Assembly (NCBI RefSeq): GCF_000155775.1
Contig: NZ_DS989815.1
Coordinates: 53,974 to 103,429, forward strand
DNA length: 49,456 nucleotides
Source of the DNA: Glaciecola sp. HTCC2999
GTDB lineage: Bacteria; Pseudomonadota; Gammaproteobacteria; Enterobacterales; Alteromonadaceae
Direction: 5' to 3'
The translations under genes and the position numbers were made by a program. Positions 19,945-28,285 of the stretch are shown one piece after another. How positions within the stretch are numbered: position 1 is the stretch's first letter; the number at the start of each line of letters is the position of its first letter. The notes below the pieces were generated by a model. It worked only from the letters and a program-made list of their open reading frames with translations. It did no database searches and had not been told where the DNA came from.

Positions 19945-21948
19945 ATGGATTTTTCACGTGTTGTCTTTTGGATAAGTCTAGCAACGGTTTTATTATTATT
20001 AATTTTGGGCTGGCATGAAATTCGTGAAAATTCAGAAGAGCACGCGATACGAAAATTTGAAATAACAACACAACACGAAGTAGATATTTTAAAAAAGCGA
20101 ATGAAAGAATATGAGCGAGTATTAAGAGGTGCTGCTGGACTTTACTATAGTAGTAATGACATCACCCGAGATGAATGGAGAAAATATTACCAATCTTTAC
20201 AGCTCGATTTATCACTTCCTGGGATCCAAGCACTAGGGTTCTCAAAAATATTTCCCAAAGATAAGCTCCCCGCTATTGAAAACGAAATACATAGTACAGG
20301 ATATCCTGAGTTTTCAGTTTATCCTGTAGGCGATCGTGAAACTTATAGTGCAATCGTTTTTATAGAACCTTTTGATGAAAGAAACTCCAAGGCATTTGGC
20401 TACGACATGTACTCCAACCCTGTACGTAGAGAAGCGATGCAACGAGCAATCAAAACAGGTCTACCTTCATGGTCAAATAGTGTCACCCTTGTGCAGGAAA
20501 TAGATGATGACATACAGAAAGGAGTGTTAGTTTATTTACCCGTCTATAACAAGGGGGAAATGGCACGCTCAGAAGTTGAAAGGCAGCAAGCTATACATGG
20601 ATTTAGTTACAGTGCTTTTCGAATTAAAGACATGATGTCAAAAATTTTCGATCAGCGACAAAAAACGTTTGATTTACAAATATACGAAGATGAAATAGCA
20701 AAAGACAAACTACTCTTCAGCTCAGGAGAACACTTTGAATCAGCAAAATTGACCGAAATTTATAACATTCATTTGGGTGGTGTTGAATGGGTAGCCGTGT
20801 TTACCAATAATTCAACCTTTTTTGAGAATGATGATGATTATTTAGAAAATTGGCTGTTAGGATTAGGAGTGTTGGTAATATTACTTGTCGCCGCCGGAAT
20901 TCTTATTGACGATCATAAGCGTAAACAACTTAGTGAACTTAACAATTCAATGGAAAAGCGCTTTCAAGATTCTATAATAATGGCTGAATTGACAGAAATG
21001 TTACAATCTTGCAGCCATATTAAAGATGCATATCCAATTATTGCACAAAGTATGCAGAATTTATTACCAGACCTATCTGGTGCTTGTTATATTTTAAATA
21101 ATTCTGAAACACTGTTAATACAGCAACAAGTTTGGGGTAATAAAACACTCTTTACAGAGACATTTCACCAATATGATTGTTGGTCAATCAAGCGCAGTGC
21201 AATACATAATTCGTATGATCAAAATTTAATCGAAACCAAATGCAATCACTTCACTAACAATGCTAATGGATTATGCGTACCATTATTGTCACAAGGTAAA
21301 TTAATCGGTGTATTGAGTTTTTCATTATCACCAAATCAAGTACAACAAATACCTAAACAAGACATTGATTTAATTTCTTCTATTTCTGACATGATTAGTT
21401 TATCACTTGCAAATTTACAGTTACGTGTGGCCTTACATAACTTATCAATGCGGGATGCTTTGACCGGTCTTTATAATCGTCGCTTTATCGAAGAATGTAT
21501 TCAACGAGAAATTGATAGGGCATCTAGAAATAGCTCCTCTCTTATAATCGTAATGGCAGATCTAGACCATTTTAAACATATTAACGACAATTACGGGCAT
21601 GATGCTGGGGATGCAGTGTTGAAAACAATCAGCCAGTTGTTCGTCGGTTTTCGAAATGGTTACGATATTGTTTCTCGTTATGGCGGTGAAGAGTTTTTAT
21701 TCCTGCTTACCGATATTTCTCAAGAAAACGCATTTCAACGTCTAGAAAAATTACGTTTACAAATAGAGGATTTAAAGGTTGAAACTGGCGGACATGTTAT
21801 CGATAGCTTATCAATATCGATTGGCGCTGCTACTTTCCCTGAAATGGGGACAGAAAAAGAGATATTAATTAATCGCGCAGATGAAGCAATGTACTTAGCC
21901 AAAAACAACGGTAGAAATCAAATCGCTTTTTACACTCCAAAACAGTAA
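19945..21948 (+). CDS. CHASE-GAF-GGDEF diguanylate cyclase
   Basis: A 667-residue membrane sensor that should make cyclic di-GMP. In order: TM1 (about 7-25), a periplasmic CHASE domain (RVLRGAAGLYYSSNDITRDEW, then GIQALGFSK), TM2 near 305-325, a GAF-like domain with an unusual conserved-type YDCWSIKRSAIH and LCVPLLSQGKLIGVL, and a GGDEF domain. The active site is GGEEF at 580-584, preceded by DADLDHFK-like MADLDHFKHIND. The allosteric I-site RxxD is not intact: the residues before IVSRYGG read RNGYD. I chose the ATG at 19945; a GTG at 19909 is also in frame. The gene is more A+T-rich than its neighbours. Confidence 0.88.
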   Translation: MDFSRVVFWISLATVLLLLILGWHEIRENSEEHAIRKFEITTQHEVDILKKRMKEYERVLRGAAGLYYSSNDITRDEWRKYYQSLQLDLSLPGIQALGFSKIFPKDKLPAIENEIHSTGYPEFSVYPVGDRETYSAIVFIEPFDERNSKAFGYDMYSNPVRREAMQRAIKTGLPSWSNSVTLVQEIDDDIQKGVLVYLPVYNKGEMARSEVERQQAIHGFSYSAFRIKDMMSKIFDQRQKTFDLQIYEDEIAKDKLLFSSGEHFESAKLTEIYNIHLGGVEWVAVFTNNSTFFENDDDYLENWLLGLGVLVILLVAAGILIDDHKRKQLSELNNSMEKRFQDSIIMAELTEMLQSCSHIKDAYPIIAQSMQNLLPDLSGACYILNNSETLLIQQQVWGNKTLFTETFHQYDCWSIKRSAIHNSYDQNLIETKCNHFTNNANGLCVPLLSQGKLIGVLSFSLSPNQVQQIPKQDIDLISSISDMISLSLANLQLRVALHNLSMRDALTGLYNRRFIEECIQREIDRASRNSSSLIIVMADLDHFKHINDNYGHDAGDAVLKTISQLFVGFRNGYDIVSRYGGEEFLFLLTDISQENAFQRLEKLRLQIEDLKVETGGHVIDSLSISIGAATFPEMGTEKEILINRADEAMYLAKNNGRNQIAFYTPKQ

Positions 21949-21959
21949 TGCTGATAATC

Positions 21960-22010
21960 ACAATGGATTAATGTAACCGCATCAACACGCAGCCAACATC
22001 AATCCATTGT
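21960..22010. repeat. 10-base inverted repeat between convergent genes
   Basis: ACAATGGATT (21960-21969) and AATCCATTGT (22001-22010) are perfect inverted copies separated by 31 bases, lying between the convergent cyclase and alkylsulfatase genes. There is no T run, so a terminator role is uncertain. Confidence 0.5.
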
Positions 22011-22033
22011 TAATAACTCAGCCCATCATCTTA

Positions 22034-24013
22034 CTATGGTGTCACAATATTAAACCAAAATGGAAACTCATCCAGTAAACTAAATAATTGATTTAATATC
22101 CGGATATCCCCTGCAAAAGAAGCCTTTCCTGACGCGAGTAAATCGCGCAGCGCTACTTGTTTTAGAATCACTAGCGTCCAATCCTCACGACTTATCGTCA
22201 AGCTAAGATCAGCATCCTGAACCGTCACACCTTCAATATTCGTTAACGTTGCATTACTCAGTTCAACTAAGTACTCCCGCCCCTCATCGGTGAACGTAAA
22301 ATTAATTTTGAATGCTTCACTCTCGGCTCGCTTTGCGTTCACTTTGACTGCCAAATAATCAAACAACAACCCAGTATCCATCGCTTGTAAAAATGATGGT
22401 CCGGGGCGGGTAATATTGCTCGTTGGCAGCACACCATCACGCAATTCTTTAGCACCTGTTAGATAGGTATTGCGCCAACCCGCACTCTCCGCTTGGTAGC
22501 CCATTTGCTCATATATATTCGCCAATAGACGCTTGGCTGGTATGTAATTAGGCTGAGCAAATACGAGTTTGTTTAGCAGCTCTGCTCCCCAACGATACTC
22601 ACCCTTGTCATGCGCTTCCTGTGCTAGTGTCATGACTTGCTTTTCCCCCCCCATTGCTGCGACATATTTAGGTGCCGAATCCGCAGGAGACAGGCGATCT
22701 AAATTCGCTGGATTCATATCAAAATACCCTAAGTATTTATTCATGATCCCTTGGGCGTTATGCTTATAACTACCGTGATATCCGCGGTTATACCATTCAT
22801 GTTGTAAGCTATCTGGCACATTGATTTCGTTGTGGATTTCGTTAATCGTTACGCCTTGGTTCGCCAAATGCAATGTTTCATTATGTAAGTATGCATACAT
22901 ATCACGCTGTTTTTTTAAATATGTTTGAATGTCTTCATTACCCCAGCGCGGCCATGAATGAGACGCAAAAATGATTTCTGCCTGTTGCCCATAGCCATAC
23001 ACCATTTCATTGATGAATTTACTCCAGGCTAGAGCATCACGAGCAGCGGCACCACGCAGTGTATAAACATTATGCATTGTCCCTATTACATTCTCTGCCG
23101 CCCAAAACGCCTTATCTTTTGGGAAATACGTATTCATTTCTGCAGGTGATTCGCCGCCTGGTGTGTTGATAAACACCATCTCCACGCCATCAATGATCAT
23201 CACACGCTCATTCTCATCAATTTCGACCGTCGGCTTAATCAAACCAAACATACCTATCGAAAGCCCTTTGCCGATCGCAGCATCTACTTGACCTGTCGCA
23301 CCTTTTGGTAGGACATTCCCGTATTGGAAAATAGCTCGACGGGTCATGACATTGCCGGCTAGGACATTTTCTTTTATTGCATGCTCCATAAAACCACTTG
23401 GCGCAATAATAGGAATATTGTGTTGTTTCACTTGCTCTGGCGTGACAACACCTAGAACACCACCAAAATGATCCGCATGTGCATGGCTATAAACCACCCC
23501 TGTGACCGGTCTTTGTCCCAAAGTATCATTAACTAATTTCAACGCTGCTTTGGCTGTTGCTGGGGTTAGCAATGGGTCAAATACAATCCAGCCGGTATCG
23601 CCTTTGATGACGGTGAAATTAGATAAGTCATAACCTCTGACTTGGTAAATATTTTCGGTAATTTTAAATAACCCATATTGGTAATTTAAGCGCGCTTGTC
23701 TAAGTAAACTCGGATTTACCGACGCATGGTCTTCAAGTAAAAACTGATAATTGCCTAATTCCCAGGCTAACGTCCCATCGTCATTGAATATCTCAACTTG
23801 CTCAGGTCGAACAATTAAGCCTTTTTCTGCTAGGGCAAAGTCCTTTTTATTCGCAAAGGGCAACGCTTGCTTGACTTCATTTTGCTTGGTGATGGTATGT
23901 GATGAGGCCGGCTTTGCGCTAGAACGCTTTTCTGCTACCTCCGCAGCAACGTTATGAATGTGTAGTAAGTAAAAACCACATATAAACACAAAACTTAAGC
24001 GAGAAAAATTCAT
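22034..24013 (-). CDS. Secreted alkyl/aryl-sulfatase, SdsA1-type metallo-beta-lactamase fold
   Basis: A 659-residue exported hydrolase with a signal peptide (MNFSRLSFVFICGFYLLHIHNVAAE). The metallo-beta-lactamase metal site is His177-x-His179-x-Asp181-His182 in YSHAHADHFGG. A dimerisation/helical region follows, and the last ~120 residues form an SCP2-like sterol-carrier domain, the order known in Pseudomonas SdsA1, which cleaves primary alkyl sulfates such as SDS. I chose the ATG at 24013 because it starts the signal peptide; an in-frame ATG lies 14 codons upstream. No sulfate-ester regulator is adjacent. Confidence 0.88.
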   Translation of the reverse strand: MNFSRLSFVFICGFYLLHIHNVAAEVAEKRSSAKPASSHTITKQNEVKQALPFANKKDFALAEKGLIVRPEQVEIFNDDGTLAWELGNYQFLLEDHASVNPSLLRQARLNYQYGLFKITENIYQVRGYDLSNFTVIKGDTGWIVFDPLLTPATAKAALKLVNDTLGQRPVTGVVYSHAHADHFGGVLGVVTPEQVKQHNIPIIAPSGFMEHAIKENVLAGNVMTRRAIFQYGNVLPKGATGQVDAAIGKGLSIGMFGLIKPTVEIDENERVMIIDGVEMVFINTPGGESPAEMNTYFPKDKAFWAAENVIGTMHNVYTLRGAAARDALAWSKFINEMVYGYGQQAEIIFASHSWPRWGNEDIQTYLKKQRDMYAYLHNETLHLANQGVTINEIHNEINVPDSLQHEWYNRGYHGSYKHNAQGIMNKYLGYFDMNPANLDRLSPADSAPKYVAAMGGEKQVMTLAQEAHDKGEYRWGAELLNKLVFAQPNYIPAKRLLANIYEQMGYQAESAGWRNTYLTGAKELRDGVLPTSNITRPGPSFLQAMDTGLLFDYLAVKVNAKRAESEAFKINFTFTDEGREYLVELSNATLTNIEGVTVQDADLSLTISREDWTLVILKQVALRDLLASGKASFAGDIRILNQLFSLLDEFPFWFNIVTP

Positions 24014-24283
24014 GATCAAACCATTGTTAATATTTTGTAAACATGCTCGCATCATAACTCAACTGTTTAATCATATGAACCTATTGCAGCAAAATTAACG
24101 AAGCTTCCTACGTAGAATTTTACCAACCAATTTGAAACACCAATGATTCAATTAAAGACTCATTGACTCTATCATCATCTTAAACTGTCGCCAGTTGCCC
24201 ACTCTCCTTCAATCTATTACACTCACATATCAATTAAAAGCTCATAAAAAGCTGACATCCGTCACAATCAAAAGAGAACAATA

Positions 24284-26902
24284 ATGAAAACATCCTCTCT
24301 ACCTACGACACCTGTAAACAACCAACATAATGCGATTTTACTGACATTGTTGTTGTATATGGGACTGATATTACTCGCGTTATCTTCAGCGAATGCATTG
24401 GCGTACTACTTTGAAAGTGATCAGGCTACAGGAGTTGCAGACGTTCAAAATGAATTTAGTAATAGTGCCGAAAAAGTCAAACAGGTGGTAAGCACAGATT
24501 TGATCACCAAAATTACCCTTACCAACGACGCTGACACCTCAAACATCAAAGACCATCAGTTCCCCGATTCTGTCCAACAAAACCTGATCAACTTTATCAG
24601 TGATAAAATCGACCATGACCAGCGTATTACTGTTTTTAACGACACCCGGACATGGACCGCTCTGACCGGCGAGACAGCAGGCACACATTTACTTCGCTTT
24701 TCCATACTGCCACAACGTTATACCACAGGGTCATTGACGGTTGAAGGTGCCCAAAACGTGTCGTTGTATCTAAATGAACAAGCACAAATCGGTAAATCGA
24801 GCTTTGATGTGACACTATTAAATCAAGATTATCGTGCGCTGATGATCGTATCTGGCGTTGAAAATTGGCAAAACGTTAGTATTTCATGGACTCCAAAAAA
24901 CGCATCAAAGCACAATGACACCAACACGGTATCCTCGCTTGCGTTTGATAATGATCAAAATAAGCAGCGCCCCACTATGCGCCAGTTTTTTGATAGCCAA
25001 ACAGTAGGTACATTGAATCTATCTCCCGATGGTCGATGGTTACTGTGGTCAAAACAGCACTACTCGGATCTGGGTGGCGATACCGCCCATAGATTGGTTG
25101 AAATCCTAGATATGAGCACCCAACAAGTAGCCTACCGCTTCCAAGCAATGCGTCCAGGTAATGTAGACTGGCGTGCAGATAGCCAAGCAATGGTCTTTAC
25201 CCATAACAACACATTGTTTGAATTGACCACCGGCAACTGGCAGCTCAAAACCCTTGCCACCGATGTTAAGAGAGTAGGTAGCGTCCATTACGTGAATAAC
25301 GACCAACTCTTATTTACCTGGAGTAAACCTGAAAAAGCGCCAAGTACCATTACCAAGCGCTACCGTGCACTGCAAGACCGCTGGAGTTATTGGCGCGGTG
25401 AACAACAACTGCACCTCATGGATATTGAATCAGGCCTTATCAAACAGCTTACGCAAAATCCGTTGAAAAGCTATCTACTGGACATTGACCCAACCACCCA
25501 AAGTGCATTGATTTCACGCTCACCGGTAGATTATGCCAAACCGCCACATAGTCTTACTCAGCTGATTGAATTGAATATCGCGACCGGCACAGAAACCCTA
25601 TTAGGTGAATATCGCACTTTCAACTCAGCACAGTATCATAAAGACGGCATTGTCATCGTCGCAGGCCCTAATTTTAAAGCCGGTCTAGGGCTTAATCTCA
25701 AAACTGCTACCTTAGCCAATGACTATGATGGTCAGCTTTATCTCATGGCGCGAGACAACCCAGAAAAAGTCACTGCGCTGTCGCTTAATTTTGACCCGAG
25801 TATTCGTCGCGTTGAGAACCTTGCAAGTGGTGAACTATTATTAAGTGCAACGATTGAAGATCGCGTACAATTGTTTAATGTTGATATTAATAAGCAAACA
25901 TTTACTCAGCATACTCTCAATGCAGATGTGATCAACGGCTTTTCCGTGTCAAATACCAAGCGCCCAACACTGGTATATAAGGGTTCAACAGCCACAACCC
26001 CGCAAAAAGTCATTGCGACTTCTTTAAAGCGTAGTAAAGACATCACCCTATTTGATAGCGCGGCTCAAGACTTTGCGAACAACACCTTTATCGATATCAA
26101 AGACTGGGATTACACCACCAAATCAGGCCAATTCATTGATGGTCGTGTGTATTACCCTGATAACTTTGATCCCAATAAACAATACCCTGCCATCGTCTAT
26201 TACTATGGTGGCACCTCTCCTGTGACACGGGGCTTTACCGGACGCTATCCATTTAATTGGTATGCCTCAATGGGTTATGTGGTGTATGTACTACAGCCGT
26301 CAGGCACCTTTGGTTATGGACAGGATTTTTCGGGACGCCATGTTAACGCGTGGGGCATTAATACTGCCGATGAAATCATTGAAAGTACCCAAGCGTTTGT
26401 CGCGGCCCACCCCTTTGTGGATAAAGATAAATTAGGCAATATGGGGGCATCCTATGGTGGGTTCATGACCATGCATTTGGCCACCAAAACCGATATGTTT
26501 GCCGCCTCAATTTCACATGCGGGGATCAGTAATCTAACGTCCTATTGGGGCTATGGCTGGTGGGGTTATGGTTATAAAGGCATTGCAACACGTGGTAATT
26601 GGCCGTGGAATAATCGCGAACTCTATGTGGGACAAAGTCCTGTTTATAGCGCAGATAAAGTCACTACACCGATCTTATTAGTACATGGTGATGCTGATAC
26701 CAATGTACCTGTAAATGAGAGTCATCAAATGTATACGGCATTAAAATTGCTGAACCAAGATGTCGAACTTATCGAGTTTTTAGGCGATGATCATCATATT
26801 AATTCCCGTGAACACCGTTTTAGATGGTGGCAAACTAAGTTAGCGTATTTTGATAAATACTTAAAAGATGAGCCTGAGTGGTGGGAAGTACTGTATCCTT
26901 AA
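24284..26902 (+). CDS. Secreted S9-family prolyl oligopeptidase-like peptidase
   Basis: An 872-residue serine peptidase with an N-terminal hydrophobic export or anchor segment (ILLTLLLYMGLILLALSSANALA), a beta-propeller region (about 230-600) and a C-terminal alpha/beta-hydrolase domain. The catalytic triad is Ser723 in GASYGGFM, Asp805 in HGDADTNVP and His837 in GDDHHI. The preceding GTFGYGQDFSGRHVNAWG block is typical of DPP-IV/acylaminoacyl-peptidase-like S9 enzymes. It probably cleaves short peptides in the periplasm. The N-terminal ~200 residues before the propeller have no recognised domain. Confidence 0.86.
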   Translation: MKTSSLPTTPVNNQHNAILLTLLLYMGLILLALSSANALAYYFESDQATGVADVQNEFSNSAEKVKQVVSTDLITKITLTNDADTSNIKDHQFPDSVQQNLINFISDKIDHDQRITVFNDTRTWTALTGETAGTHLLRFSILPQRYTTGSLTVEGAQNVSLYLNEQAQIGKSSFDVTLLNQDYRALMIVSGVENWQNVSISWTPKNASKHNDTNTVSSLAFDNDQNKQRPTMRQFFDSQTVGTLNLSPDGRWLLWSKQHYSDLGGDTAHRLVEILDMSTQQVAYRFQAMRPGNVDWRADSQAMVFTHNNTLFELTTGNWQLKTLATDVKRVGSVHYVNNDQLLFTWSKPEKAPSTITKRYRALQDRWSYWRGEQQLHLMDIESGLIKQLTQNPLKSYLLDIDPTTQSALISRSPVDYAKPPHSLTQLIELNIATGTETLLGEYRTFNSAQYHKDGIVIVAGPNFKAGLGLNLKTATLANDYDGQLYLMARDNPEKVTALSLNFDPSIRRVENLASGELLLSATIEDRVQLFNVDINKQTFTQHTLNADVINGFSVSNTKRPTLVYKGSTATTPQKVIATSLKRSKDITLFDSAAQDFANNTFIDIKDWDYTTKSGQFIDGRVYYPDNFDPNKQYPAIVYYYGGTSPVTRGFTGRYPFNWYASMGYVVYVLQPSGTFGYGQDFSGRHVNAWGINTADEIIESTQAFVAAHPFVDKDKLGNMGASYGGFMTMHLATKTDMFAASISHAGISNLTSYWGYGWWGYGYKGIATRGNWPWNNRELYVGQSPVYSADKVTTPILLVHGDADTNVPVNESHQMYTALKLLNQDVELIEFLGDDHHINSREHRFRWWQTKLAYFDKYLKDEPEWWEVLYP

Positions 26903-26927
26903 TTTGTTGGTGGTAATGTAATTACTC

Positions 26928-27593
26928 TTACTGACTCTGTTTGACCAGCATCACCGTTTGCCAAGTCACATCATCTCGGCCCAACCTATCAGACTGAGCT
27001 TCTGGCGTTAATAAGCGATAACTCAGTCCAAATTGACGGGCCAATTGCGCTAACTCGTCGGCGCTCACGTCATGCATCACCCGTTCGTCATGACAAGCAC
27101 CATGACGCAATGAGATTATTAATCTGCCGCTGGGTTTGAGTAATGAGCTGAGTTTACGCAGCGCGCGTTCACGCTGGGAGGCAGGAATGTGCATCCACAC
27201 CGCACTGAGTAGTATCAAATCAAATTTCACCTGCAAGGCAAACACTTGCTTTAACTCTGGCAAACTATCATCGAGCCAGTGGATACTACCTTGAGTTTGG
27301 GTATGCTGAGTGTTGGAATATTGAATCTCAGTATACTCTGTGTCGGCACCAGAATAAGCTTGAGCGACTTCACGAATACCATTAGCGGGCTCCACTGCCA
27401 CCACACTGAACCCTTTACTCGCTAAAAAACGCGCATCACGACCTGAACCCGCGCCTACATCGAGTGCCATACCTGGCTCAGGTAAATGCAATAGCCAGTC
27501 TTTGTGCACATCGGTCACAGCCACATCGTCGTATTGGGCTGCGAGGCGTGTTGCATGCTCTGAATAAAAAGTGATATTGCGATCGGTCGACAT
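26928..27593 (-). CDS. Class I SAM-dependent methyltransferase
   Basis: A soluble methyltransferase (221 residues from the ATG at 27593). SAM-binding motif I is ALDVGAGSGRDARFLASKG, then VVAVEPANGIREVA and DLILLSAVWMHIP mark motifs II-IV of a Methyltransf_25-type fold. The substrate is unknown. A TTG at 27647 could extend the N terminus by 18 residues, and neither start has a clear ribosome site. A threonine/glutamine-rich insert (YTEIQYSNTQHTQTQ) interrupts the fold near residues 90-105. It is divergent from a Fur-box promoter region that may also affect it. Confidence 0.8.
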   Translation of the reverse strand: MSTDRNITFYSEHATRLAAQYDDVAVTDVHKDWLLHLPEPGMALDVGAGSGRDARFLASKGFSVVAVEPANGIREVAQAYSGADTEYTEIQYSNTQHTQTQGSIHWLDDSLPELKQVFALQVKFDLILLSAVWMHIPASQRERALRKLSSLLKPSGRLIISLRHGACHDERVMHDVSADELAQLARQFGLSYRLLTPEAQSDRLGRDDVTWQTVMLVKQSQ

Positions 27594-27684
27594 TAACAAG
27601 GGTGCTTTATTAGGAACGTATAATGACTCTATCAAAGTCTCAGCCAAAAAAGAATGGGGGACAAGTCATCGAAGAAAACTCTTG

Positions 27685-27713
27685 TTGTAATCGCAAATGA
27701 TAACCATTATCAT
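27685..27713 (+). promoter_or_regulatory. Sigma70-like promoter of the DUF6746 gene
   Basis: TTGTAA (27685-27690) and TATCAT (27708-27713, 5 of 6 consensus) are 17 bases apart, 43 bases upstream of the start codon. The spacer and most of the -10 are covered by a Fur box. Confidence 0.6.
27693..27711 (+). promoter_or_regulatory. Fur box (iron-responsive operator)
   Basis: The 19 bases match the consensus GATAATGATAATCATTATC at 16 positions, including 14 of the last 15. It overlaps the spacer and -10 of the promoter above, the position expected for repression by Fur-iron under iron-replete conditions. No other Fur box was seen in the window. Confidence 0.8.
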
Positions 27714-27756
27714 CTTTGGGCGTGTTAATTATTCCTTTACCCTAACGAGATCTTTT

Positions 27757-28161
27757 ATGTTTATGTCATTATTCACTCTGCGCCGTTTACTACTTGTTAC
27801 TGCTGCCGTCTCCACTATCACTAGCACAGCAGTCCTTGCATCCGAATCAAGCCATTTTGAGCCCGTTGCCTCGCCTGATCTAACCTCTGCACTATGCAAC
27901 CTAACTACTTATAACGCGGAATTAAGCGCTATTAAAGATAAAACCGAGCTAACCACCTTAGACATGGTCAAAGTACATGAACTGACTTACACTTTGGAAC
28001 AGGCAGTTGCTCAGCTTAAGTCCCAAATAGATAAGGCAGCCCTTGCTTTAGAAGAGGTTCATATCGCATCAGAATCACTCGATCAACACATTATCAAAGC
28101 AGAGTCCAACAAGTACCTTGACCCGATCATGCAAATGACTCAACCTGCCACTTGCCAATGA
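27757..28161 (+). CDS. Exported DUF6746-like protein
   Basis: A 134-residue exported protein with a signal peptide (LLLVTAAVSTITSTAVLA) and a mostly helical mature part. The blocks HFEPVASPDLTSALCNL, MVKVHELTYTLEQAVAQL and LEEVHIASESLD match my recollection of DUF6746 proteins, which are helical, exported and of unknown role. Start ATG 27757 (MFMSLFTL...) is chosen because it precedes the signal peptide; 27763 is also possible. The Fur box implies iron-dependent expression. The coding-like frame continuing downstream in another phase (28139-28285) suggests that this protein may have lost a C-terminal tail by frameshift. Confidence 0.65.
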   Translation: MFMSLFTLRRLLLVTAAVSTITSTAVLASESSHFEPVASPDLTSALCNLTTYNAELSAIKDKTELTTLDMVKVHELTYTLEQAVAQLKSQIDKAALALEEVHIASESLDQHIIKAESNKYLDPIMQMTQPATCQ

Positions 28162-28219
28162 ATTACTTAATCAACGTTTACAAACTATTGTCGCAGCCTT
28201 AGAAAAAGAGGTAGACTCA

Positions 28220-28285
28220 ATGCCACCTCATGTTGACAAAGAATTACTGCAACTAGCGTATACACAGCTAGGCATTCAACCCTAA
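28220..28285 (+). CDS. Candidate 21-residue ORF or frameshifted tail before the MATE gene
   Basis: An open frame runs from 28139 to the TAA at 28283-28285 and encodes an amphipathic, charged sequence (NELLNQRLQTIVAALEKEV...). Its first ATG is at 28220, preceded by AGAGG, giving 21 residues (MPPHVDKELLQLAYTQLGIQP). The stop overlaps the MATE start as TAATG, so it may couple translation, or it may be the displaced end of the DUF6746 gene: a +1 shift near 28150 joins the two frames. Not recognised as a known family. Confidence 0.35.
   Translation: MPPHVDKELLQLAYTQLGIQP

Noticed and set aside
19833..20018. Short hydrophobic ORF overlapping the start of the diguanylate cyclase gene in another frame
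   Set aside because: It overlaps the terminator T run and the cyclase TM1 coding sequence; its hydrophobicity is explained by reading a membrane segment out of frame.
24056..24283. Regulatory RNA in the 228-base gap before the S9 peptidase gene
   Set aside because: Only short palindromes such as CTACGTAG were found; there is no terminator-like hairpin or recognisable riboswitch core.
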